Origin: Cokeromyces recurvatus
Lineage: Eukaryota > Mucoromycota > Mucoromycetes > Mucorales > Mucoraceae
Reading direction: 5' to 3'
Assembly (NCBI RefSeq): GCF_025118155.1
Contig: NW_026251388.1
Coordinates: forward strand, 558,001-622,000
Length of the DNA stretch: 64,000 nucleotides
Below, piece by piece: positions 13,447 to 25,638 of this stretch. The translations under genes were made by a program, and so were the position numbers. Positions within the stretch are counted from its first letter, which is position 1, and every line of letters starts with the position of its first letter. The notes under the pieces were generated by a model that ran no database searches, had not been told where the DNA came from, and saw only the letters and a list, made by a program, of their open reading frames with translations.

Positions 13447-13938
13447 AGCTAAATGGTTATGTATGTAAGACAAGAAGAAGTACTCGTTTTAATTTATTCA
13501 TCAGCTTAATAGTAAATAAATGATCAGTAGTCTTTTTTTTTTTTTTGTACAGAGTTGTTGGTATATTATTATTACATTACGCCCGATATTATTTGTATTT
13601 ATTATCTGTAGAAGGATAAAATATATATCCATGAATGTTAAATAATTACAAAAATTAAGCATATATTTACTTTGTAATCAAAAGAAAAAAAAACTATTCA
13701 AACTTAAGAAACAATACATATTAAATCATTAAGGTGTGCAGTTGAAAAAAAAAAGAAAGGATTTCTACGTATGCTTGTGTATAGATGAAGGATTTTAAAA
13801 ATCCCAAAGCATGTTTTTAATCTGTTCATATTAAATTTTACCAGAGTATTTGAAAAAGTTTTTTGTTTTTTTTCTTTTTTCGAGCTGTAAATCTGATAAC
13901 TATACAATACATAAATTTCTTTACTTTAATAAACAAAT
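13447..13938. other. Intergenic region, nothing recognised
   Basis: AT-rich spacer between two co-oriented genes: 3' UTR of the WD40 gene and promoter of the coiled-coil gene. A 14-nt T run lies at about 13533. No RNA gene or motif recognised. Confidence 0.5.
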
Positions 13939-16009
13939 ATGGAAACCAATTATAAACACAAATACTTGGAATTTAAAGAAAGAAATGAGCAGCAATTACT
14001 AGAAATAAGAAAAATTGGTATATAATAGAATACAAGAGTTAATATGGATAGCTTAATGATTTTAATTAATCTTTTCTTTTTTGTCGCTTTAGAATCGCAA
14101 ATCGCTAAAGTGCAACATCAAATTGACAGTAAACGAAAATCGATATTAAGGATAAAAGAAACTGAGTCTTATTACGGCAAACTGTTACATGAACATAAAA
14201 TAAAGTATCAAAAGAAAACTATTAATAAAGAAATAACGTCAGATCTTGCTACAGTAGAGGAACCTGTTTTTTATACAGGTAAACGTGATCTCCTTCAGGT
14301 TTTATCAGCTACACCTGAGGTAATCCTTAAAAAGATAATAGCTTTGATTGAACAACAATACAGTACACAAAATTTAGCCTCTTCAGAAGAAATTACTCAG
14401 ATCAAAATTCTTCTTGATCGATTATCTGATGAGCATAGCACATTTTGGAACAAATATATTGATGAATGGATCAAAGAAATGAAAGAAGTTACTGTAATTG
14501 ATAAAGACGAAATCAAAAATATGGTTTATAGCCCTGAGCAGCAACAAGAACGACAAAAGATTTTAAGATACTTTTCAGAACAATTGAAAAGAATACAAGA
14601 ACTCTCAAAAAGAAAAAAGAATTGGAGCTTGAAACAAGAGAGGCAGAAATGAATATTGTTCGACGTATTAAAGAACTTCATTCAGATCCTAATGTTCAAG
14701 CAGCATTAATGTAAATTTTAATATATTATATGCTTATAAAGTATATCAGCTTAATTTGCTTCATACTTTAGAAAGAATATTAGAATAAAAGCAGCAAATC
14801 AGCAAGCTAATGTTGAATTACAATCAACAATCAATCAAATTGAAGATATAAAAAAAAGTATTGATTTGGCGAAGAAAAGCCTTAATATGGATACATTAAA
14901 GGCTCATATTGATAACTTGCTGAATGATTTAGTAAATATCCATAACATCTTTATTTGAGTAAACTTAACATTACTTTTATTTAGGATAAAAGACAATCAG
15001 AAGTGCAATCTTTATTGGCGACGAATGACGAGTTTCGTAAGGTTTTAATCAAAAAAAGTCTTCAGGTAAACTATAACTATTTTTTTATTCGACGTATAAC
15101 AGTTTATAATATGTGTATATTAGCGGCAAGAAGAGGCTCAAAGTGACTCAAAGGAGCTAATTGATAGAATTAAAAAAATCAAATCAAATGTTCATATTAA
15201 AACTTCAAGTTCAAGTTCAACTTCAGCAAATCAGTCTATTATTAGCGATACTTTAGGCGATATTTGTAATCTTATTAATCCTTATTCTTCAATAGTAAGT
15301 GAAAAAAAAAAGATACATACATATTTATTAGATTAATTTACATAATGTTAGTCAATAAATCAAGCTCTTTTAGAAATTTCAAATACAATAGATTTAGGTA
15401 AGCATATAGATATGGTCTTGCTAACTAAGATTATCTAATATATTATTCAAGTAAATGATTTGTCAAAGGAAAATGTATCAGAAATATGTGTAGATATTAG
15501 ACTAAAATTAGAAAACTTATTCAACAAATGGTGTCTTTTGCTTGAAAAACAAAATATTTCTGTACCAGAAGATGTAGCTGAAAATCATGATGGCATTGAT
15601 AAAATAATACAATCTGTAGATGCATTACGAAGTAAGAATCCTATAATTATGTATATTTTACTTGGAAGACATATAAATAAATATGCATATATGTATATTC
15701 ATATTATAATAGTGCATATTCAAAATGAAGAGCAAAATTATATACAAAAACAGGAGCACATAATAGAGGCTAAATTGAGTGAAGCTGATGAAATACAGGA
15801 AGAAATCAAGCATACAAAAGAGTCATTAAAAGAAAGGTAATCTATATAAGTCTAGTTTTTTCTTTTTTCTTTTTATATATACAAGTATTAAACTATATTA
15901 TTTTATAAGGGAATTACTGAAGCATATTGGTAGCAATTATATACTTCAATCTAAAAATTTTAATCAATGGCTGCAAGCACTTCAAATAAAAGATAACAAG
16001 TATACATAG
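13939..16009 (+). CDS. Long coiled-coil protein, function unknown, frame broken at an A-rich heptamer
   Basis: Starts METNYKHKYLEFKERNEQQL and is spliced to ESQIAKVQHQIDSKRKSILR. A long exon runs to 14619 (FYTGKRDLLQVLSATPEVIL, DEHSTFWNKYIDEWIKEMKE). From there the open frame is -1 (ELELETREAEMNIVRRIKEL, HSDPNVQAALI), followed by several short exons (KNIRIKAANQQANVELQSTI, DKRQSEVQSLLATNDEFRKV) and the last exon ending NFNQWLQALQIKDNKYT. Nearly the whole chain is predicted coiled coil, rich in Glu, Lys, Gln and Ile, with a Ser/Thr patch near the middle. No catalytic motif is visible. An augmin/HAUS-like or kinetochore/spindle subunit is possible from this architecture, but that is a guess. The frame break sits exactly at in-frame A_AAA_AAG (14613-14619). 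The stop lies 13 bp from the convergent RIO2 stop. Confidence 0.6.
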
Positions 16010-16022
16010 TTGAAAATATTCT

Positions 16023-17821
<1,799 letters not shown>

Positions 17822-18445
17822 TCTGGAAATATAATAATCGATCGAAGATGAACAATTCAAGCACTTTTTTTTTTTGTTTTTGTTTTTGTAAAATTGGTAA
17901 TAAAAAAAAAGAAGAGAAAATGTATGTGACTGTTATTTATTATAACAACAGTCATAGACTCCTGAAGTTGTTTGAAGAAAAGGGAGGAAAATATTCAATG
18001 AACAGATATTTTTGTATTATTAAAGAAAATAAATCATATTAACAATATTGGTTTTATTTTTCTTTATTGCTTTTTCTTTTCCAATGATTGTATGAAGAAC
18101 TTTTTTTTTCTCTCTCTTTTTTCTATAGTATAAAGCCCAGAATCTATGATTCACATTTACCAATGAAGTTCATACAGTTGCTTCCCCCATATTTAATTTA
18201 AAAAGAAATAAAAAAAAAATACTTTATTTAATTTTATTTTTTTTTTTGTAATTTGCTGTTTAGTCTATACATTAACAACTATTTTCAAAATTTATGCATA
18301 AAAAATTACATAATAACAAAAAAGGGAATTCAAATTCTGTGGCTTGTGTCAATTTTCATTTGTATTTATCTGTGTGTTAAAATAAGTTACTAACATTCTT
18401 AATTAACTCTTTTACAATCAAAAGCGTACAATAGTATTATTAACA
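17822..18445. promoter_or_regulatory. Divergent intergenic region between RIO2 and RRP4
   Basis: 624 bp between the two start codons, with several T runs and A-rich patches. The functional link of the flanking genes (40S maturation and exosome) suggests co-regulation. I see no confident PAC or RRPE copy, so the regulatory role is inferred from layout only. Confidence 0.4.
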
Positions 18446-19141
18446 ATGAATTTGCAAATATTATCACCTGTACCAACTGTTATTAAAAAATCAAACATGG
18501 ATGTAGACGATGAGTCAATCCACTTGGTTAATCCTGGTGAAACAGTAACAACTGATCAGCAATTTATGAGGTAAAAAAATAAAAAAAAAAAATAAAATAA
18601 AATGAAATAAAAAAAAAAAAAATAGCATCATCTTCTTTTGCACATGTTAAAAGTCTTTGTTTTTCATTATATTCACTTAAATATATCTATTTGAATTTTA
18701 GAGGTCATGGTACTTATACAGATGGTGAAGGAACTGTTCTTTCTTCAGTTGCTGGTGCAGTTGAAAGAGTTAATAAATTGTTATCAGTTAGACCTTTGAA
18801 AACCCGTTATACTGCTGAAATTGGCGATATTGTCGTTGGTCGAGTGACTGAAGTAAGTGCTCATTTTATGCATGCTTATACATGTATTCAAATAGGATAT
18901 TAGGTTGCTATGAGAAGATGGAAGGTGGATGTTAATGCTAGACAAGATGCTAATCTTTTATTGAGTTCAGTCAGTCTTCCCGGTGGTGTGCAAGTAAATA
19001 AATAGAGTTACAAATAAGTTCATGATAGATAGATATTTATTTTATTTTTCTTATTAGAGACGTAAAAATGAAGCTGATGAACTTCAAATGAGACACTTTT
19101 TTGCTGAAGGTGATATGTTGGTGGTAAGAAAGATAACATGT

Positions 19142-19183
<42 letters not shown>

Positions 19184-19744
19184 AAAGAAAGAAGAAGTAT
19201 AATCTTAAATCTTATGTCATATTTAGGCTGAAGTTCAAGCATTTTACAGCGATGGTACAATGGGTCTTCATACCCGTGGCTTCAAGTTTTGTAAATTGAG
19301 AAATGGTTCCTTTGTTTGTGTTCCACCTGTTCTTGTTCAGCGCTGTAAATCACAATTCCATTCACTTCCTTGTGGTATTGACGTCATTCTTGGTTTGAAT
19401 GGTTATATTTGGGTTCATAAAAAGTTTGCAGGTATTACAGGTGATGAAACAGATCCTAGTGTCTATTATTCCAGTATGAATGATGTAAGTGTTTTAATCT
19501 TGTTAATAAAAGTGTTCAACTTATTAATACTGTCTCATAGCCCATTACTGCAGAAGAAAGACAAGAAATTGCTCGAGTTTCAAACTGTATTTCTGCATTA
19601 GCTAAACAGTATATGCATATTAATGATACAATTATTGTATATACATATGAAGCTTCATTAGAATATACTATTAAAGATTTACTCAAATTGGATGTCATCG
19701 AAGCTATCACTACAGAGGCCAGTTTAAGGATGCACGCAAACTAG
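18446..19744 (+). CDS. RRP4: Exosome cap subunit RRP4 (EXOSC2)
   Basis: Five or six exons. Exon 1 encodes MNLQILSPVPTVIKK and ends DQQFMR; the next begins GHGTYTDGEGTVLSSVAGAV followed by ERVNKLLSVRPL, the family's N-terminal barrel. The S1 domain follows: YTAEIGDIVVGRVTEV, MRRWKVDVNARQDANLLLSS, VSLPGGVQRRKNEADELQMR. The KH domain contains LGLNGYIWVHK (the GxNGxIW loop typical of RRP4). The chain ends EAITTEASLRMHAN at about 300 residues, the normal length. RRP4 is one of three S1/KH cap subunits that guide RNA into the exosome in nucleus and cytoplasm. An intron after LVAEVQ-type sequence carries a 37-nt T run (19143-19179). It is convergent with the sterol glucosyltransferase, 146 bp apart. 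Confidence 0.95.
19143..19179. repeat. Poly(T) tract of 37 nt, intronic
   Basis: T run in an RRP4 intron, upstream of the 3' splice site ATTTAG used before GCTGAAGTTCAAGC. It ends in its own TTTAG, a possible alternative acceptor. Confidence 0.95.
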
Positions 19745-19890
19745 AAAAAAAAATGAATCATTTATTCTTTTTGTAAATATTTATAGTGTAGTAGAATAAA
19801 TCTTTATATGTATATGTATATGTATATATATGTATATATGTATACATATTTTCTGTCTTTCTTCATTGTTATAATTGTTGATATTAGGTA

Positions 19891-22800
19891 TCAAGGGTCA
19901 GTGGGTTTCCATGAACTAGGAGATATGGAACCAGAAGCAGTGTCTTCAACCATAGTCCAGTCTTGGTCTTCTTCTCCAAAAGGTAAAGTATCAACATTTA
20001 CTCTTGCTGTCTTTTTAATTGAAGATAATGTCCTTGCCTTTGCTAACTCCATATCTCTATAAATACATTGTATAGCTGTTTCTACACCTGTTTCCTATAA
20101 TATTTGTAGATTGATGTTAAAACATTTGTATAATTAATGCTTATTAAAAAAAAAAAAAAAGAAAAGAAAAGAAAAAGAAAAAGAAAAAAACATTTTACTT
20201 CTCGGATTTTCTGGCCTACTTGATTGGCCATTTTAAGCATATTTTCATCTGTAGAAATAACTCTAAGAGCTGCAGAGAGGTTTTCTACAGTCAGATTCTT
20301 GATGCATCTTCCTAATCCCATTTCTTCCACTCGTTCTCCCCAGAAAAATTGATCGGCGAAAAAGGGTTTGATAATTGTTGGTCTACCTGCCCTTAAGCCT
20401 GCTGCTGTCGTTCCTGCACCACCATGATGAACGACAGCTCTTATTTTAGGAAATAGCCAGTCATGAGGTACGGAATGGACACTCAAGATGGTACCTGGAT
20501 ATTTCTTAAGCATCTTTTCCTCATTATAGCTTGTACCTTGTTTCAACCTCGATGACCATCCACGTGATACAATAGCTCTGACATTAGATAGCAAGACAGA
20601 TTCAATAATGATCCGTGTGATTTCTTCAGGATCAGAGACGATAATAGAGCCAAATCCAATATAAACTATCGGACGACTATCTTGTGCATTAATAAAGGAC
20701 TTGAGTTCAGGATCTGGTGTCCATCCTGTTTGTGGGTTATCTAAAAACCAATAACCTGTGCAGTGAATCCAGTCTAACCAATCCAACGGGCTAGGAACAA
20801 TACTTGGACTAAATGAATAGAGATAGGGTATCTTCCATATTTCAAGTTTCTCATAGCTTGTAGAAGGTAAGCCAAGGATGGATTGTCGAAATGAATTAGT
20901 ACGATTTGCAATAGCTCTCCAAATAGCATAATCAAATAAAACATATGTCATATCATTATAAAGCCTTCCTTTAGGACTATTCGGTGTCGCGAAAGGATGT
21001 GGAAAAGAACGTGTTCGTGTCATTGGCATAGGGAAAGATCTAAAATAAGGTACACCAAGTGCTTCTGCCATATGCACACCTACCATTGCGCTTGGACTTT
21101 CGATAATAATATCTGTTCCTTGTACTGCCTTCCACGTTAAATGAAGTAATTCATCAATCCAATCCTTAAACTATTATAATAATAAAATAAATTAATATCT
21201 ATTTTTTTTTATAAATAATTTATTTACAAGTTCTATAATACATACTAAGCGAAGTCCTTCTACTACAAAATTAACACTAAAGAAATTATTTTCTACACAT
21301 ATTCTCTAACAAAGAAATAAGGGATTTAGAGTATGTATAGAATAGGAAAAAAAAAAGAAAACTTTACCATTAGTTCTCCTGGATCACCCCCTACTGTTCG
21401 AAATTCTATTCCATGTTCTTCTATCCAATCTTTAAACTCATCATGAGTTGCAATACGACATCTATGCCCTTCCTTCATTAAACCTTTGCATAAAGCAATA
21501 TATGGTTGTACATCTCCTCGAGTACCGATTGTAATACAAGTGAAATGCAATGGTTTATCTGGTTTTTTATAAACAATAGGTTCTGTGGGTATACGAGATA
21601 AAACAGGTAGATTTGCATTTTTGGGGATAATTCGATTGATGTTTTCTTTTAATTCATCTTCTATTAACTTTGTTTCCCAGTCTTTAATCTTTCTATTATC
21701 AGAGCATATATAAAAAGAGAGAATAAATTATATGCATTCTATTCAATAATATTCAATTTTACTGTTCGGTTTTGTCAGGCTCATTATAAGGTTCCAACAC
21801 ACGTTTATGTTGTAAAAATAATTTTGCAAAGCAACTGTTACGTCGAGTAATGGAGGAAAATTCTAAATAAATCTCTTTCTTTGTTCGTGTAAGGATACTT
21901 AGTGAATGAAATATATAACCTCGACTTGGAAGCTTTTGTATTCTTATCACATCTTCAAAAGGTATAATCATCTATATAAACATTAATACAATATAAAAGA
22001 AAAAACTCCCCCTTCTTTATATGTACATATAAAGTGAGAGAGATGGTTTGAGTAACAACTTACTTTTGCTTTTGTTGCAAAACCTTTTGAATTAAATGAA
22101 ATATAACTGGGTGATATGTATAATTTACCATAACAAGGTAAAGTTTTCAAGAGTGAGCATCGATACACTTTTTTTTTCAAAAAATAAAATAAAATAAAAA
22201 TAAGTCAATTTTAATATATTCACCTACGACTACTTATTAAGTTCACCTGCTAATAATGTTTCTGATTCAGGTAAAACAAAGTATTTTTTGAAATTGGTCA
22301 TAGTACGATCATTCAATACCTCTTCTTCATTTGTATGTGTGCTGATGGCAGGATTTGTTTTCAAATATCCGGTTTCATCATCATCATCATCTTCTTCTTC
22401 TTCTTCTTCTTGCTGTAGAGCTGTAGCTTCACTTCCTGTAGCTCCATTCCCTCTTAATAAACCATATACTAGCCTCATACCCGATCGCCTTTTTTCATTT
22501 AGCCAACCTACTGACTCTTCATTGTCATCTGAGCTCGATATGTCATTATCTTCTTGGGAATTAAAATCTCGATCAGATGTTACTATTGATTTTTTATTAA
22601 AAGTTGCTGAAGGATAAAGGTAATCTTTCAGAGCTAAAGCATTTGTAATAACTGAGTTTGATCTTCTTGATGTATTTGGTCGATGACTCTGATTTGGAGT
22701 AGCAGCTGAAATAGTAATAGGCTGAGAGTCCACATCGTATAAATCAGAAATAGACAGTGAGGGTGAATCAGGATTACTGTTTATACTGTAGTCTGAGTTT

Positions 22801-23696
22801 TTTGGTGATGTCGGTGATATATGCCTAGAATCACAATATGTTTCCCAAGCAAAATGTAAACTCTTAAATGTATTTTCAATATTTGAGAAATAAGCAAAAT
22901 AGTACTACAAATCCTATGTTAAAAAAAGATGCCCCCCTTTTTTTTTCTATTCCTTTTTTGTTTGTTTGGCATACTTCATCCATAACAAAATTATCATCTA
23001 TACCAACTGCTCGTATTTTTAAAAATTTTTGAAATTCAAATGCTTCGGTTAATTCAATATCTAAAATCTTTTCAAAAGGTAATGTAATTTTCAAACTATT
23101 TCCACCATGTTTGGCTCTAAATATAGCCTTTTGAAGAGCATTTGTCCTACATCAATGACTCAATTAATTAGAAAAAAAAAAGATAAACAATATTGTAATA
23201 TATCTTCTTTTTTTTTTTTATTCGTATGTACCATTCTATCATAGCTGCATTTGTATCTGTTTGAAGGTACCATGTTTTATCCATTGTTACTATCCTTAAT
23301 CCATATCTTCTCCGTGTTGATTGTTTTATAGAAATGACACTTTTTAAATCTATTTTACCTAAAGGTGAATATGAGTCGGTAGAGCTTTCAAACCAAGTCA
23401 AGGCATCTTCATTTAAATCAAAATAATAGCGCTCATAAGTCGCTTTCATCGGCCCTGTCTTTTTTAATAATAAATAGCCAGATTTATTAAAGACAAGCTT
23501 TTTTTTTTAAGACGATGTTAATAACAGCATAAAATATACTTGTATATTTGTATATATATTGGTTACTTTATTTTTTGGCAATGAAGCATAAAAACAGATA
23601 TATTTTTCTGTTAAATACATGAATCCAGATACAATGGCTGATTGGACAATATAACAAGGCCATTCTATACATTAAATATTTAATATGCGCATATAT

Positions 23697-23727
<31 letters not shown>

Positions 23728-24387
23728 CATATATGTATTTGTATATGTATTTATATACCTCCTTTTAGTGATTCTTTAACTGGTAAATGAAAAACAATTT
23801 TCAGTTTTTCTTCTATGCTTTGATCATTTAATATAACAAATTCTTCTTTCTTTTCATCCTCTTTTTCTATGTTTGCACCTGCTGCTTCTGCTAGCAATTC
23901 TCGAATTTGGGCTGACTTTCCATGCATTAAAAAAGCTTTATTATTTTCAGCAGTTATCGGTTCTGGAATATCCCAAGTACTACTATTATTTGTTGACATG
24001 TCTTCTACAGAATGTCGAAGATCTTTTTGTTAACAAGTTAAATTTAGTGATCTGTGATCATCAGTTTGAATTTTATATATTTATATACATATATGTATTT
24101 TTTAAAAAAAAAATAAAATAAAATAAAAAAACCTTACCGCTTTCAGAGCCTATTTATAAACGGTATGTTAACGATTACATAAACAAAAAAAAATAGCTAG
24201 AGTGTGATATTCTTAGTTACCTTTCATATCTTCAACGTCTTGAATTTCAAACTATTCATATTTAGAAATGAGATTAAGAAATGAGCATCTATATACATGT
24301 ATTATATTATGCGTATATACACAGATACTTTACAACTTGAGCAGCAGCAGAAACAAATTGTAATACATTATGACTATTTGAATCCAT
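19891..24387 (-). CDS. ATG26: UDP-glucose:sterol 3-beta-glucosyltransferase (ATG26/UGT51 type)
   Basis: Transfers glucose from UDP-glucose to membrane sterols; the fungal enzymes are membrane-associated and in some species act in pexophagy. I start at 24385-24387 ([18 protein letters not shown]); two small exons then lead to [17 protein letters not shown]. Domains in order: GRAM ([18 protein letters not shown]), PH ([20 protein letters not shown] ... [19 protein letters not shown]), a long acidic and Ser-rich linker (about 22230-22730), a second GRAM ([20 protein letters not shown]), the GT28 N-domain ([29 protein letters not shown]) and the UDPGT C-domain ([47 protein letters not shown]). 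It ends near [11 protein letters not shown] ... SSWKPTDP. At roughly 1,250 residues it matches the fungal family and is intact across about a dozen exons. Confidence 0.93.
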
Positions 24388-24614
24388 CTTATAAATAAAG
24401 ATAAAGGGAAAAAAATAATGAAGAAGAAAAGGGAAATGATGATTTCTTATGCAATTAAGTTAATTAAAATCATTTTTTGATTGGTTAAGAAATAATGTAT
24501 TTCTTTTTTTTTTTCCTTTTCCTCCTTTATTTGGCGCATGATCTCAGCAGCATCATTATACCTAATAATTTATACATGTGATATATAAATACATATATAC
24601 CATGTGTATATTTT

Positions 24615-25433
24615 TTAATTAATAGTAAATGTGGACGATCGAAGTAATCCTTCATATTTAAATCCAATGCGTTTATACATGCGTTGAGCATGATGAAGGT
24701 CATCATATACTTCTAAATAAATTTTCTTGTTGTTTTGTTTCGTTAAAGCGGTCAATAAACAATCTGCAGCATAACCATGACGTTGATGATCTGGATGAGT
24801 AGCAACTGCATTCACATGACCTAAATGGGGTAATCCTAGAGGAGTATGAAGAATAACGGCACAATAACAGGTACCGTCTTTTATATGTTCCCCATAAGTG
24901 ATTGGAAATGTGTCTGGATCTGCAAGCTGTGTCTTTAGTTTATAACGAAGCCAATCGATATCACCACTGTAGTTATACGCTGCTGCAAATATCTCTGTCA
25001 GATTTTCTAATTGATGCATAGTTGCCGTTTTGAATTCGATCATGGTTGCATTTCTTATTATTACCGTTTGCTGTTCTTGATTATGGTAATCCCAGGACAT
25101 AATCACATCTGTATCTATCTCTACTTTTGTATGATATAATTTTGAAAATTCATTACAAATATCTTCCAAAGGAGGTCTGGATAGTTCATCAATAAAATAT
25201 CTTGGCTCTAAGGATAGAGTATAAAATATTTTAGTTGTTTCATCAAACAAATCCTTTAAATCCTCTATAGTTTCTATTCTAATTCTAAAACAAAGATTAG
25301 ATTGCTGATGTTCTTTATTCCGAGGATTAAGAGCTACTATACAATCATCTCTGAGTAGTGTTGTACCTGTTAAACTTAAATATAAGCAATAATTAAGCTC
25401 AAGGATAATATGCTTGTAATCGTTTGCAGGCAT
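24615..25433 (-). CDS. GNAT-family N-acetyltransferase, substrate unknown
   Basis: Single exon, 272 residues from MPANDYKHIILELNYCLYLS. An upstream in-frame methionine (25508) would translate the 21-nt A run at 25446 into a Phe run; I prefer the start at 25433. The C-terminal half is a GNAT fold: IRNATMIEFKTATMHQLENL (strand 1/helix 1), DGTCYCAVIL, the acetyl-CoA motif LGHVNAVATHPDHQRHGYAA with the HQRHGYA loop, LLTALTKQNNKKIYLEVYDD and AQRMYKRIGFKYEGLLRSS. The first 120 residues form a separate alpha/beta region that I cannot name. The acceptor substrate cannot be inferred. Tandem with the sterol glucosyltransferase (228 bp). Confidence 0.8.
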   Translation of the reverse strand: MPANDYKHIILELNYCLYLSLTGTTLLRDDCIVALNPRNKEHQQSNLCFRIRIETIEDLKDLFDETTKIFYTLSLEPRYFIDELSRPPLEDICNEFSKLYHTKVEIDTDVIMSWDYHNQEQQTVIIRNATMIEFKTATMHQLENLTEIFAAAYNYSGDIDWLRYKLKTQLADPDTFPITYGEHIKDGTCYCAVILHTPLGLPHLGHVNAVATHPDHQRHGYAADCLLTALTKQNNKKIYLEVYDDLHHAQRMYKRIGFKYEGLLRSSTFTIN

Positions 25434-25598
25434 ATTATTATTATTAAAAAAAAAAAAAAAAAAAATAGAAAGAAAACAAGCGAATAGTTTTATTATCACG
25501 ACTACCAACTTGTAATTTTAAAACAGCAGTAATTGCATGTGTGGTTTTGTATTTACACCCTTTTTTTTTTCTTTTTCTTTTTCTTTTTTTTTTTATAA

Positions 25599-25630
<32 letters not shown>

Positions 25631-25638
25631 GGAGGGAG

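Noticed and set aside
22288..22617. Plus-strand 109-residue frame with a Ser run
   Set aside because: Antisense of the acidic linker of the sterol glucosyltransferase.
25434..25508. Upstream methionine extending the GNAT protein by 25 residues
   Set aside because: The added residues come mainly from an A run read as Phe and (ATT)n read as Asn; more likely 5' UTR.
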